Positions 24,001 to 41,430 are shown, numbered from the stretch's first letter. The stretch is 64,000 nucleotides of DNA from Sphagnum compactum (GCA_965153455.1 OZ234501.1:4402001-4466000); one strand, 5' to 3'. Notes: a model not told the origin generated them from the letters alone. Program-made: numbers and translations.

Positions 24001-25910
24001 TATTTGATTATATAATTACATTGATAGAAAACTTCATTTTGTGACTTGTTTTTATGTGACTAAAAGTGTTATTTGCAACTATTTTATAAATTAAATGACA
24101 CTTTTAGTTGCATAAAACAAGTCTCAAAATTGGGTTTGTTTATTAGTGAATTATTCTATTGCATTACTTCATTCACATATTACATTTGAACTTGTATGTC
24201 CCACTTTGCAAAATCCTTCAACATCATTACAAAAGAAAAAATCACATTCTTTCAAGAAATACAAATCCTACAATGGAAATGATTTTATATCAATTTTAAT
24301 AATTTCCACAAATAATTTAAAACCAAAAATAAAATTGTTTATTAATCATTTGTTTTCAAACCTATCAATCAATATTCATCTATGTGATACCCTTCCACAA
24401 TTAGTACATGACATTCAACCAATTTCACTAATTGGTTGTAATAAGCAACGTTTTTAAAATATGACATTCTAATTCATCTCACATAACATCCCGAAATGAT
24501 TCACATCATACACTTTAAACATTTTAAACAACTCCATGACATACCCATCCATCCATGTGAATGTTGGCACATGCCATGGTTTAGGAAACATGTTTTAAAA
24601 ATAAATAGATCAACGATCGAGAAACTTTTTGCATGTGCACAAATCTAGAAAGCACCATCAATACAACAAAATTATCATGAAAAAATGTTATTCTTTTATT
24701 AAAAGATATGAAATTCCAAGTTTTCTAGTGTTGACAAGCATCAAGTTGAATGACAACATGGAATGTATAGAAAAGTCTTCGACACATTATAAGAACAATT
24801 AGTTTCCACTTGTTGAATGGTTACACATATTTGACAACTTCAAGGATATTGACAATATAGCATAAAAGGAAGCAACTCGATCAATTTTATCTCAACTTCC
24901 ATACGATGAAACAACCATTCTTTATTATTGAAACAATGAATGGAATATAAATCTCCATATTTGATTGGAAATGTGTGTTCAAATGTCATCATGTGAGCTT
25001 TACATGATCTCCTTTATATTTCATTGTACGAGAATGTTGAAATATCAATTCATTCATAATGGGTTTGATGTATTCATGTTGTTTCAACAAACCTAATTTA
25101 TTGGTGGTGCTCATGATAGTTTCCACTTGTCAGAGCAACAATGATGACAAATTCAAAGAAAAATAAGAAATTTTTTGCAACATCTAAAGTGTTGCAAAGC
25201 ATACTTGTTCCAAATCAAAATTTATGATTACCATGAAAACACCATAACTATTGCACGGAACAAAGATTCTAAACCACTAGGTCTTTCCAAGATGCTCATA
25301 ATGAAAAAACATATTTCCCAACCTTGAAATGTGAAAAAAAATTCAAACTTTCATATTGCCCAATGGGAGTTTTGAAAGCAAAACATTATTTGGCTACGCA
25401 TTTAACAACTCAGATTTTCAAAACCATTAAAGTCGTAGTTAGTTTTCTCACTTCAACCTGTTGAAAACTTCTTGGACATCAACTTCAAGCACACGATTGC
25501 CAGAGAGACTCTTGTTACAGGCCTTAGGTTAAAGTGACACAAGCATGCGGTGTTGATGGTGTTGCAACCCATCACCTTCCTGTTAACGTGAAGCTGATCA
25601 GTTGGGCCACTTGAGATTGTGCAAGGAAAAAACACAGAGCTACTATGGCAATGCCAATGACAAAGAAGGTCCATAGTTTTGTTTGCTGAACGTGCCAACT
25701 GGTTGAGCTAGCACTCAAGAGATCAAAACCAACAATTGTATCTACAAATTTTAGATGCAATAGAAGAATCTCCAAGTAGACCAAAACCAAGCAGCAGACC
25801 TACAGGCAATTGACCTCTTGGTTTGCCCGCCCCCTGTTTCAGAGAGAATCTTCAAGGTTGGGGCTGCTACCCAAAGGTGGACTTGCAGCAGGTAGCCATT
25901 GGTGCTAGAT
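21061..25910. other. AT-rich intergenic DNA, no gene seen
   Basis: Nearly 5 kb of strongly AT-rich sequence without a recognisable exon. A frame at 24146-24457 (103 residues) is low-complexity. The part from about 24.7 to 25.4 kb reads almost open in short stretches of one frame with many stops and might be an old transposon, but I cannot name a domain. An imperfect foldback is listed separately. Confidence 0.55.
24036..24130. repeat. Imperfect inverted repeat, arms about 33 bp (foldback)
   Basis: TTTTGTGACTTGTTTTTATG then TGACTAAAAGTGT (24036-24068) is nearly complementary to ACACTTTTAGTTGCATAAAA then CAAGTCTCAAAA (to 24130), around a loop of about 28 bases. The size and AT-richness resemble a small MITE or its core; no target duplication was identified. 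Confidence 0.75.
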
Positions 25911-25913
25911 GGA

Positions 25914-30258
<4,345 letters not shown>

Positions 30259-31466
30259 AAGTTTAGATTATGATTTTTAACTACGTTTGTTGCATAAGAA
30301 TATAGGAGCAATGGACTCTTTGAGACCAGTTAAGGACCATACAAGAACCCCACAATGCACTAAAACTTTAGGTGTTATACTTTATTGCATGCAATTATAA
30401 AACGTAGAATTCAATAATATTAATGTTATCATTCAAATTTGAATTGAATTGATTTTCGGTAGTTAGAATTCAATTGAATTCAGATTGGTCGAATTAAATT
30501 AAATTTGAAAACAAAGAGTCCCAAGTCACCACCTACTCGATTTGCTAACAAAGATGAATTTTAACTCTGTGTATCTCATTTGAATCATTCCATACATCTG
30601 TAAAAAACAAGGGGGTGTGTCACACTGGCGCCTCACCATTTACATTAAAAAGTATCTTAAGGAAAAAGAAGAATTATGCAATAGGTATGTAAAGAGCAAG
30701 AATTTCAACAATCATGGTGCCAACAAAGCTTGGTGTATGCAAAGGCTAAAAAGTGCCCTCTTTCAATCCTCGCCACTTCCCCACTTGTGGCCATGTGTAA
30801 AGGCTAAAAGGTGGTTCCCCCTCTTTCAATCCTCACCAGGTACTTCCTGCTTGGGGTATGGAAAGGCTAAAAAGTGCCGTCTTTCAATCCTCACCACAGA
30901 CTTTCCCACAAGGGAGATCAAAACCCAAAACATCATCATAGTGAGTGATAACAATGGGTTAGGTTGAATCTGGACTTCCACCCCTCCCATTGCCACCAGT
31001 CATCAAAAACCATCATGAATGCTAGATTGACTTAATGCTTCTTTCCTTCACCATTTCCACTTTCTGTTGGCACCCTCCCAAAAACTAGCACCATTGGGTG
31101 CCAAAATTACTTAAATGTCAAGAAACGACATACAGCCATTGATTATTGAAGCATTATTATTACATTCCATCCTAAATTCCAATGGTGACAACTGGTTCCA
31201 GCAGAGTCCATGGATCTAAAAAAGAGGTTTGTAATCCACCAATCAATGCAGTAGCTATTACAATGCAGTTCCCCAATCCGAAAGTTCATGTTCAGAAAGG
31301 CAGCATGAAATCGTTAGTGTGCTCACTGACAAGGTTTATGAGAGTTTTCCACCACCTCTCTGGTGGAGATAAAACCAAAATCTATTCCCAATGGAGAGTG
31401 AAATGCATGCTGGCTCCCAGAAGTTTCGGTACACTCTGAAGAACCAACCTTAAGACCTTTCTCCTC
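30259..31466. other. Flank between ABCC pseudogene and RETICULATA-related gene
   Basis: The missing ABCC N-terminus is not found upstream of 30258. A small tandem repeat (30738-30900) is listed separately. The distal end should contain the 3' UTR of the minus-strand RETICULATA-related gene. Confidence 0.5.
30738..30900 (+). repeat. Tandem repeat, three copies of about 60 bp
   Basis: AAAGGCTAAAA starts at about 30741, 30799 and 30862, each followed by GTG-rich sequence and CTCTTTCAATCCTC(A/G)CCA. Copies differ by small indels. Confidence 0.85.
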
Positions 31467-34400
31467 TTATTGTACTCCTACCCATCGTGCATAATCCACC
31501 CACCTGCACAAACACCAACAGAATTTGGTGTTAATTTCCACCTTGCTTGACATTGTGGAGCCATTACTCCTTTCACACTGTAGCAAGTAGCTCAGATGCT
31601 CCCCCAAAATTACTACAACCTTATATAGCTCACATGGAACTTGCATTGACAAGTTGCCCAAGTGGCCAGCTCCATAATAGGTTGGCCATTCCTTCACTTT
31701 CAGGAATGGGTTACTTGCATTACACCAACTCTGAAGTCCCCTTGCATCAGAAAGAATTGTTTCTATTCTACCTCACATAACCTTCTGAAGATGGAGCAAA
31801 CCAAACCATCTTCACAGATATTACATTTAAGAATTGCAGTCAGATGATCCTTTCTATGGATTTGTCATCAGGTACACTTTCACTACTATCCATTACCAGT
31901 TGCACAGTTAAGAGTTATGAAATTTGTACAATGATGTTGCACATGGTTTAGCAATCAACTCTGACAAGATCCCTTCAAATTCAACATTGCTGATTCCTAA
32001 ACTAAACCAACTGGAAAATGCACATGTTCACCCAATACCATCAAGGTTTTAAAGATGTGCAACCCATTATGTAACCACCATTAATGTCCAATACCATTGG
32101 GATGCAACCTTTTGAAAGAACAAAAAACAGTGAGCCCATGCAAATAAATGGGGACAGGAAACATTGCCAAGCAAATAACAGAATCATGCATAGAGGAAAA
32201 GTCACATACAGTAAGGAACCAAGGAAAGTATTCCCTGTGCGAACAGCAAAACAGAGTGCACTGAGAAGTAGTTTCTGGTTGTGCAGCATTGGCTCCAATA
32301 GCCGCTGTTCCAACACTCCAGCCACCACTTGGTACCTGGCACCATTCCCCTCACTTGTCAGAGAAGCCCACAGGTTGTGAACAAGACAAAAAAAATCCTG
32401 TTTCTGAGGCCATTTTTTCAGGCAGATGCAATGAAAATCTGATGTGGTTCATGATGGCTCTAGCATCCAAAATATCTGAACCATCCATGACAGACAAATA
32501 GAATTTGATCCTGTGATGAATATGTGGTAAGAACCCTCAAGTTGAATACTTTCAATCGCTCATATGGAAGTCAAGATCTAGACCTCCGTTCTTAATTACC
32601 CTTTGCTTTTGAGACCATAGAGATGGCCGAATCAGATTTCTGCCCATCTACTTGACAGGATTGCCATTCTGCACTTGTGGAGGACTTCCAGGTAGAGGTT
32701 AACTCCTGACGGGAAGTTACTTCCACAGATTCTTTCTTTTTATTCATCAAAAGTTCAACGGCTATGGCTAGTTATACATTCCACCCCAAGCCAATTGTCC
32801 AATTCCTAGAAGAATTTAGTCCAGGATTAAAGAAGCTTACCGCAGGTTACTGGAAACAGACATGTAAACTCCATAAGCCAGACTGGTTGCTAAAATTGGA
32901 ACATCCTCTGACTTGCCCTCAAAGTTCTTATCAAACTTGCTGCGCAATTTGGTCAGAGCATTTGTAGAAGCTGTCCCCACCTGCAGAAAAAGATTATACC
33001 TTCTGTAGTATCAGTACTGATAGGTTGCACAAAAGCATGTAGTAATGAGAAGAAAAGTCAGTGTACAGCTAATTGAATTTTGGACACTGATGAGGTGTGG
33101 AAAGTTTACCAGTGATGCTGAAGTCCCAACAGCTAACAGCTTCACTCCATTCCGCTGCAAGCAGCAAACCCCAGATGCACAGCTAAGAATTGACCTTCTA
33201 TTTCCAAACTGAAAGAAAAGTTGATTGCCTTCAAAAACCAATTTTCCAAGGATGGTCATTAGTAAAAGTGTAATGGATGAAACTGTTCATACCACAATGG
33301 CACCAAAGCGTTGCAAAGTTGTGTAAGATGTGCCTCTGATTGCAACCTGCATCCCAATAAAACAAACAACTCATATGAGGATTGAGAAATCTCCATACTC
33401 AGGATTAAGAAAGCCATAACAAGGTTAAAACTTCTCCTTTTATGACAAATAAAGACTTCCAGATAAAGGACTTACAGAACTGGGAAGTGAGAACAACACA
33501 AAGGGGTCAAAACTAGAAAGAAAAAAATATATATACACACGTGTGCAGGGATAACAGTGCAGGGAGACAATTTGATGAAAATGCAATTGGTTTCCAAAGG
33601 TTGAGATAGGCTTTACAACAAATGACACACCTGGAATGCATTGTCTGGGCAGTTATAGAAGAACTTGGAGATCACTCCAGCATTTAAAGCCAGCCTTGGA
33701 CGAAGTGAAACAGTGGGTGCAGGCAACCACACTAGCATAAAATCTGCAATGAGTGCCATCACCTGTGCCATTGTACCATCTTCACTTGACTCATGAATCC
33801 ATAAGCAATAATACAAAGCAATAACCAGGCAATCTTTCCGGCAATATCTACCTACTCAGGGTTTCAAATGGCATCATCATGCACTTTGCTTTCTAGCAGC
33901 TGGTTTGACAAAAGAGTCTTTCTAGAGACAAAAAAAACTGCAAATGAAATTTACAAAAACCCTAAAACTCTCTAGTTTAAAAAATTCATCAACTGTGAAC
34001 AAAAGGTCACAACTGATATGATAATTTTACCACATCTGCAATCACGAAGTCCAGTTCTTTAGAGAAATTTTCTCTGCGCCGCTCCAACTCAGCTGCCGTC
34101 TGCACAAAATCAATGCCAGTATTGAAGTCTCCCAACTGCCTTTCCACCTTCCTGAAGCAATCATCAATCGTACAGAGAACAAAGAAGCACGAGAGCAGCT
34201 ATAGGAGGACAGACATAAAGACAGATGTGACAAAAGACTTGAGAGGCAAGACTTCTACAAACCCCTTCACGTCGTCCAGGCCACAAAATGAAAAAGAAAG
34301 CTCTGCGGTACACAATGCCATGTTGCGAAGACAAGAAGATATCTATCAAAGCTCTCCTCTGAATGTAGAGTTGCCTTCTTATGGACAGAATTGCTAGCAA

Positions 34401-35134
34401 TTTTCTTGTAGAAAGAGATTCGAGCAGAGAATGAAGAAAACCTTGGTGAAGATGCCGACGCCGCACTCGATTCCCACTTTGGTGAGGAACAGATCGTCCG
34501 CCAGCAAACGCTCCTTGAAGCCACCGAAGTTGAGCAACCAACGGAAGACCGGAGACTTCTCCAGCTCCGCAAACCTCCGAATGATTTCTGGCGTGATACG
34601 CCCATCTTTGATCGCGCTCGCCAGATCTGCCGGCAAACTCTCGAGCGAGCGACCTAGGGTAGACAATACCAACAAAGCTTCTGTCCTATTCCCCTCCTGT
34701 TCGTCACCTCCTCCTTCTCCTCCTCCTCCTCCTCCTCCTCCTTCACCACCCCAACTTCCGCCATTTCCATCACCTCCTCCAACCCCAGTATTACCGCCAT
34801 CGCCTCCACCTTCTCCAACAAGCTCGGTCGCCGCGGCACGAATTCGCGAGCCACTACAATTTCTCCGGTTACTCCAGCGTTGCTGCACGAGCATCACTCC
34901 CGGTTCCAAGAAAGAAGAGACCGCGAGAGTCGAGGAAGGCGATTCCCCGCCCCACCGCTCTTGCTGGTGCTGATAATTGCCACCGCCGCTTACCAGACAA
35001 ACACGAGAATCACCACAACCAGCACCACCAACAGCCCATGCTCGTTTGTCGAGCACTGGCAGTCCTACTGCTCCCCATGACGATCTTCTCGACCCGCAAA
35101 CCCCCGGCGTGAATGCAATCCCGAGACTAGCCAT
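31467..35134 (-). CDS. RETICULATA-related chloroplast-envelope protein (DUF3411), 8 exons
   Basis: Members of the RETICULATA/LCD1 family are plastid-envelope membrane proteins needed for normal leaf mesophyll; their biochemical role is unsettled. Exons 5' to 3' on the minus strand: 35134-34442, 34099-34031, 33762-33631, 33346-33293, 33154-33110, 32980-32841, 32335-32210, 31503-31467. Phases agree; 1296 nt give 431 residues. The N-terminus is Ala/Ser/Arg-rich like a transit peptide, followed by a Gly-rich linker (about residues 118-155). The DUF3411 region follows: SLESLPADLASAIKDGRI, SPVFRWLLNFGGFKERLLAD, IECGVGIFTK-TAAELERRRENF, ADFMLVWLPAPTVSLRPRLA, YNCPDNAFQ, GTSYTTLQRFGAIV, YGVYMSVSSNLRYQVVAGVL, EQRLLEPMLHNQKLLLSALC, RTGNTFLGSLLWVDYARWVG. 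I chose the first ATG; an open frame extends a little further upstream but only from a TTG. Confidence 0.94.
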
Positions 35135-35700
35135 GGCGGAGGAGGCAACGGCGGTCGCGGCAGCAGCAGCAGCAGCCAGCTTCCGCAAACCAACGCGCGT
35201 GCGAGAACAGGGAAGCGCGGGGAACTTTTCCTAACGAAGAAAAACCAAAGGCGCTTCGAAACTACGTACATACTACTTTGTACGGTGTATTTTCATTTTA
35301 TACGACCATTTGGACGTGACCGTATGTACATTTTTTAGATACTAATTACTAGTTACTAACCACTGGTGGTTTGGTATTAACTTTTGAACATACCAGCCTG
35401 GTCATGGTATTGGGTTAGTAGGTAGCGTTTTTTCCCTTTTTAAAATTTTTTATTTAAATAAATAATTTTAAATTTTAAATAATTATATAATTGTGGGAGG
35501 GGGATTTTCGCACTGAGGCAACAAAATAATTTTTTTGTCAAACTTTTGAAACTAAAAAATTGAAATATGAAAAAAAGAACCTTGATAAGTATCTAACCAC
35601 AACACAGGGTTTTCCTTTCACCAGGGTTTTTTTTGTGGGTTGCCAAGTGATGAAACACATGACATGCCCAAGTTAATTAGGATAGTTTGCATTACTCTTG
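35135..35700. other. Upstream region of the RETICULATA-related gene
   Basis: It goes from GC-rich near the start codon to AT-rich beyond 35.4 kb. I see no TATA box that I would rely on, and no other gene. Confidence 0.4.
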
Positions 35701-35701
35701 G

Positions 35702-35725
35702 CTAAACCCTAAACCCTAAACCCTT
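35702..35725. repeat. Interstitial telomere-type repeat (CCCTAAA)n
   Basis: Three contiguous CTAAACC-type units, with a further pair at about 35750-35763. CCCTAAA is the plant telomere repeat. Similar short stretches lie near 5440, 44165-44200 and 44714-44732. Confidence 0.85.
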
Positions 35726-35777
35726 TCTTTTCTTTTGGTTTCCTTGCAAAAAACCCTAAACCCTTTCCTTCTTTCTT

Positions 35778-35952
35778 GACAAATTTGTGAAAATTTGTCA
35801 AAAATGAGTTTTTTACCAATCATGCATGATTCCTCATTAAAAAAAAATTTTTGGAAGAATAGGTAGAAATCAACAATACAAAAACTAGTTACAATTTTTG
35901 TGAAAATTGTCAAAAATGAATTACCAATCATGCATATGATTCCTCATACCAC
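35778..35952. repeat. Local duplication, period about 107 bp
   Basis: AATTTGTGAAAATTTGTCAA then AAATGA, ACCAATCATGCATGATTCCT at 35786-35836 recurs with small changes at 35894-35945 (ACCAATCATGCATATGATTC). Both copies also carry AGGTAGAAATCAACA just after, near 35860 and 35964. Confidence 0.8.
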
Positions 35953-36119
35953 GAAACAAGAAGAGGTAGAAATCAACACCACAAAAGACAAGACAATTTG
36001 TGTGAAGAAGCGCGACTATTAGGGAAGTTCTTAGATGTGATCACATTCCATAATATTGGGTATCATACCGTATCATCTATGCTGCTATAATAGTCCAGGT
36101 TTGGGGAAGGGCAGCCAAG

Positions 36120-36680
36120 CTTCCTCTTCACCTCACTGTTGTTGTCGTCGTCTTTTTTTTCTTCGTTTGGCTGTTTTTAGTGCTGTTGTTGTCGTCGTCT
36201 TTTTCTTCTTTTTCGTTTGGCTGTTTTTAGTGACCTTCTAAACTCAGTTAACATCTAAAAATAGCTGAAGAGGCATCACCCTTCACTATTTTTTGCATGG
36301 TGTGGTGTGCTATAATTGTCAGTGAAATGTTGAGAATTGCCCCCAACAAGGGGCAGACTTCATTTGGTCCCCACATTTTGATAAATGTTTCACCATATGT
36401 TATATATTCTAAAGTGTGAATTTTTTTTATTATTTTAAAAAAAAATTAATGCTTTTTTTTTTAATGAATGTTCACCATATGTTATATTCTAAAGTGTGAA
36501 TCTTTTTTTTCTTTTTTTTAAACTTCTTTTTTATGCTTCATTTTTTTTTGGGGGAGAACTTCATTAAACATTGCAGTCTTGAATCTTGATGGTGTAAATT
36601 TTTCTATTTTTTTTTTTTTTTTTTTTTCCTGGGGGGGGGGGGGAGAACTTCACTAAACATTGCAGTCTTGAATCTTGATG
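36120..36680. repeat. Series of three short tandem duplications
   Basis: TTGTTGTCGTCGTCTTTTT followed by TTCGTTTGGCTGTTTTTAGT is doubled (36138 and 36184). CACCATATGTTATA then TTCTAAAGTGTGAAT is doubled (36390 and 36471). GAGAACTTCA(T/C)TAAACATTG then CAGTCTTGAATCTTGATGGT is doubled (36554 and 36643). Homopolymer T and G runs, including 13 G at 36631-36643, separate the copies. Confidence 0.85.
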
Positions 36681-37107
36681 GTTTGAACTTGCCATAAATG
36701 GCATGGCCATACAAGCTCATTGGGTCATGCCTTTAGTAGGCAAGGATTACACATTCACTTGGGTTTATAACATCATCTCACAGTTCAAAGTAACTCACAC
36801 CTTGTGAAGAGTAGTAATTGATGATCTTCAAACTAGTGTTGGGTGGTTCCCTGGTTTGGCCAGTTAGAATCATTGACTCTAGTTAGTTCCGATTATTAGG
36901 AAAAAAATCAAATCAAAATTAATTTTTCTAATATTAAATACTACTTAACACCGTATGTAGAAGCAAAGCCAAGCCAAGCCAAGAACATAAAAGTAGTAGG
37001 CTTGTAGTGTAAAGTGTGAACAAAATTGTGAGGGCTCTTTGATTGGGGACCCAATTTGAGCTGAAATTGAAAAGAGATTTAAACACAATTGTGACCTTTT
37101 TAACAAA

Positions 37108-37568
37108 GAGGGTTTGGTATGGAATAATTCAACTAGTGAATGCATGAATGGAGGAAGAAGCCCCACCCACACCCCTCACCACCACCACCACCTTAGACAT
37201 CAATCACTACTTTTGAACATTCATGGGGAAGCCCTTTTTACAAGCATCTTGTGGGGTAAGGCACATTTATTGGCTTTGCCCAACAACGAGAGAAGAGATG
37301 ATGCATTGGTGGAGGATTTGGGCAATATAACATTTTTTTGGAGCTCAAACTTGATCCAATCAATGTGAGTGATGAACATTTGGAGTCACTATGTGTGCAT
37401 ATCACGAATGTGCATGTTTCACAAAAGTGCATGCATCTAGATGAGAAGGAAGATCTAGATCTTGTAAATTCTTGTAGTATTCTTTTGAGCTTTGTCATGT
37501 TGATGGATGGAAGGACTTTGGATGGCATTTCAATGGCCACCGACGGAGATCGTCAACTACCTTATTGA
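37108..37568 (+). pseudogene. Possible degenerate coding remnant, unknown family
   Basis: One frame runs to about 37340 (GEALFTSILWGKAHLLALPN, NERRDDALVEDLGNITFF). After a T7 run the +1 frame continues with LELKLDPINVSDEHLESLCV and HITNVHVSQKCMHLDEKEDL to a stop at 37566-37568. The composition, with many charged residues and few repeats, looks more protein-like than its neighbours, and one indel in the T run would join the two. I do not recognise a domain, and chance is possible. A (CAC)n stretch lies at 37164-37192. Confidence 0.25.
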
Positions 37569-40500
37569 ATTTAAACTTTGTTGGTCGGGCTGGGGGGAAA
37601 AGGAAAATGGATTTTGGGTATGTATCGTAGAGTCGAAAAACCAATGGATGTAAAATCATTGTGACGTAAAAGGCAACTTAGTGAGGCAGGGAGGAGTTGA
37701 GGAGATTCAAAGGTGGTGGGTGGGCACCATCATCCCCAAAAAAACCTTGGAGCTTGGAGGAAGGATACATTCACTAGGTTTGGTAGCCAAGCATTGGGGA
37801 TGAACCTGGTTAATAATAATATTTTTATTTTTATTTTTATTTCATTTATTATTATTATTGTTATTGTTATTTTGTATCAGAGCAGAGGCGAATTCAGCCA
37901 TAATTTGGATGATTTTTGGCTTTCATCTGGTCTGGTCATTGAATATGGAGGGATTGGCTGCAGGTCAATGGACCAGAGACATGATGCCCTTTTCTTGAAT
38001 TGGTTTGTTGGTGGGTAAACAAGGTTTGGTGACCGGGCAGAACCTTGTTGAAGCAAATGAATTGCTTCCTACAATAAGACACAGATCCCCTTTTACATCA
38101 CAGAAAGCCATGATTTGGAAATAATTTGTGATTTTCATCTTCATTAATTTTCCAAGGAAACAAAAAACAAATTGAAAAGGAATAATTCCCAAAAAAATTA
38201 TTTTATTTTATTTTTTTCAAATTTTCATTACAATCTCAAATGGAGCTAGATTTGCAAAACCATTTGCGTCATTGGATTTCTAAAGAGTGCAATAAATGTG
38301 GGAGAATTCAATTGATTATGATGATGCAAAGTTTCTAAAGGTTGTTCATAGGCACAAGGTGTGTGTGGAGTTAGTTGGTATGTGATGAGTTGTTGATGAC
38401 CAAGTTCTTCCTCAATACCAACCATATGAACATTGAAGCTTTGTGAAACACATGTCCATAACTGTTTAGTGTAAATGTCAAGTGTGTGTTCCTCCTTTTC
38501 ATCTTTGTGTCTACCATATTGGCTAGTCCATATAGGCCTAGCATCTCCCATCACATCCATTATTATCAAACCCCTTGCATCTTGTCGGCAAACCACCATA
38601 ACACATGGTTATAAACACCTTCCCTACTTCTCATTCTCCTATTGTGCTTTTGTCTTCCTTTCCCACCACTTTGTTCCCACAATTGTCTTCCTTAATCATC
38701 CCATATTCATCCTTCCTTTTTTCAGCCCTAACATCAAACCACCCTATGATGCTCCAATTTGCAAACCCCATTGATCCCCCAACTTGTGATCCAAACATAC
38801 CTCTAAACCCTATTTCATCCATAATCCCTAAAACATACAATCTATTCCCCAATTCATCCACACAATTCCATCTCACACATCTTTTGCACAACAAGCACCT
38901 TATCCATCTTATGGTGATGAGTTTGCCCAACAAGGTCTATCTCAACACCTCTATTCATGTTGGCCATGTTGTTATCAAAAGTAATTCATTTCCCATTTCA
39001 ACCTCTATTCTTTCCTTTTTGCAAAAACTTGAAATTGGATTTTGAATCTCAACATGTTAGGGGCCTTCCATTTAAGTTTTCCATGGTCACACCTATATTC
39101 ACAAATTCTTGTCACTTTATGCCAAGAAATACAAAGAACTCATAACTCCTTCTGGACAAGTTGGCACAAGACCTTTCTAACGTAACAACATGACATTTAT
39201 TCCTATTATTTCTTCGATGATGTTTGATGTTACCTTTTCAAGGAAGATTTACAAGGCATGAAGAGACTCAATGTTAACTTAACCAATTTTTAAATCGAAG
39301 TGATTGAGAACATATATAAGATGAACATGTCATGTGTTACCACGTCAACACTTACAACTATTGTTATCCACACACTATAAAACAAATGATATAAAACATT
39401 TTAAATGTTGCATTAGATCCAAACCAAAGTGAATAAAAAGCAAAACCATTTTTTGACCAATACTTCTTCCAATAGTGGTGTAAGACATCTCATATGTCAT
39501 CCTTTGGAACATTGATCACAAATCAACATAATGACTACTTCTAAAAATTGCATGCACAACATACACCATAGGCTAGCAAGGACAATAATAAAAAATAGGT
39601 CAATTTGGACCACCACATTAAGAAGATGACATCATGCACAATTATGTGTGCGGTTATTTTATGTTTGACTATCTCGACCCTCCAACATCAACCTTTTACA
39701 CATGCAAAATAACACATCCCATAGTCACACCCAGTGTAATTGATGTTATCTACAACATGTACACATAATGTTTTGACTATAATATATAAAGATGAAGTCA
39801 ATAACTACCTCCTTAAATAGTGACATAATTTAATATATCCTAGTGTTGAACAATTGTCAAATTTTACATGGCCATTAGCATTACACATCATAACAAACTT
39901 GTTCATTTTTCACATACGTGAAACCACATGTTTTAATCATCCAAATTGATTCCGACCATTACATCTTGTCAAATTAAGGTTGGTAGCTCAAGCTCATGTG
40001 GCCAAACAATTAAAAATATAATGAAAATGACGTAAAAGATGTTTGTTGACTTAAACCTATACCCTATAACTAACCATGGTAGTTACAAATCCTAGTCTCT
40101 AGTATGGCCATTTTGAAGCCCATACTTTCACAAACCTCGCTTGCACCATCCGTTCAATTAATTGTTTACCTCAAGATTATTTGATGAAATTGTATAATGA
40201 TCGATCAATATTTTATCACACAATTCATGGAACTCCCCATTGAATTATATATGTTAACCAATGAATATTTTGGTTGAAACCTATTAAACACCTTGTTTAG
40301 AAATGCATAAACAACTCTTTCATTATTACAATCTATTAATGGCACCAAATCTAACCATTTCAAAAATTGATCATAACCAAAACATATTAATTATGTTGCA
40401 TTGTTAAATTCAATGGGCAAACAAAATCCAAATTCAATTAATAACTAGACCCCATGATTGGCATTAGTTATAAGTGAACTGTAAGTGTGTTGAATGATGT

Positions 40501-41430
40501 TTGCACTCCATCAAACACCACACATTGAAAAGCAAATTGTTGAACATGTAATTGCATCCTTCACCACCAATATTGTGCTTGGAACAAGTTATAAATTTGT
40601 TGGACCCCAAAATGGCTCAACTCCTCATGAGCATGCTAAACAAGGTTTTTCGAGTTGTTGTAAACAAAATAATATCCCCATTCATTTGTCTATCTACTCA
40701 CAAATATAAGGTGCCCTCAAAGAACACCGCATAATTTCTCTAAAAGTGAAGTGTTGTACATTTAGGGTAAAACCTGAGGCTGCGGGCTTCAATGGAATTA
40801 AGTTCACATGTGAGCTCTACCCTATATGTATGTATGTATAGAGATTTGCTTTGATTTTTTCCCCATGATACCCAATGGGTACTTGTTGAGTATCATAGGA
40901 GAAAAGGAAAAAAGTGAGGGTCAGTTCAAAAAATGGAATGCTTGCTTGCTCTTAGCAAGCATTATTATTTTTTGAAATGCCCCATCTCCCGAAGGGTCTA
41001 AACCTAGAAACCTAGACCCTTCCCCTATACAATTTTTTTTTTCCAAATTCTTTTAAATTATTTTTAAATATTGTAATAAGTATATTGAGCTTGAACTGAA
41101 TCAAGATCTCTCTTAAGTCCAAATCTAACACTTCTTGGATTTAATATGGCCACTACTAAGTGGCTTCTTCTTCACTCAAGAATAAGGTGAAGAAGGTATG
41201 AGTGCAGGTTGTTGGTTCAGCCTGGCCATACATTAACTATCTCATGTGTGGTCACTTTTTTTTGTTTTTGTATTCATGCATGAGTGTCACTTTTCATCTT
41301 CATGCAAGCACTTTGGATGCATGCATAATAAAAAAAAGACCAAGATTTTATTCTGAATAAGAGGCTCTCATGGATCATTCTTGATTAAAAAAAAAAAAAC
41401 CTGCCAATCATCAATCAAACAAAGCACCCA
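37569..41430. other. AT-rich intergenic DNA, no gene recognised
   Basis: It contains an ATT/TTA-rich microsatellite (37810-37870). Overlapping frames at 38475-39145 have Ser/Pro/His/Ile-rich translations and no family that I can name. The zone 39.1-40.7 kb reads like decayed transposon DNA but without a diagnostic motif. Small hairpins occur near 40867-40900 and 40940-40965. Confidence 0.5.

Noticed and set aside
24700-25440. Possible retrotransposon gag-like sequence
   Set aside because: Translations give only short stretches between stops, with no zinc knuckle, protease or polymerase motif.
25453-25790. Frames just 3' of the ABCC pseudogene as its C-terminal tail
   Set aside because: I could not match them to the C-terminal extension of plant ABCC1/2, so I ended the pseudogene at 25914.
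30738-30900. CRISPR-like spacing of short repeats
   Set aside because: Three diverged units in a plant nuclear context with similar inter-unit sequence; an ordinary tandem repeat.
34431-34973. 180-residue Pro/Ser-rich + strand frame
   Set aside because: It is antisense to exon 1 of the RETICULATA-related gene; its proline run mirrors that gene's glycine linker.
38475-39145. Overlapping + frames of 62-146 residues
   Set aside because: No recognisable family, strongly skewed composition, and an opposite-strand frame over the same bases.
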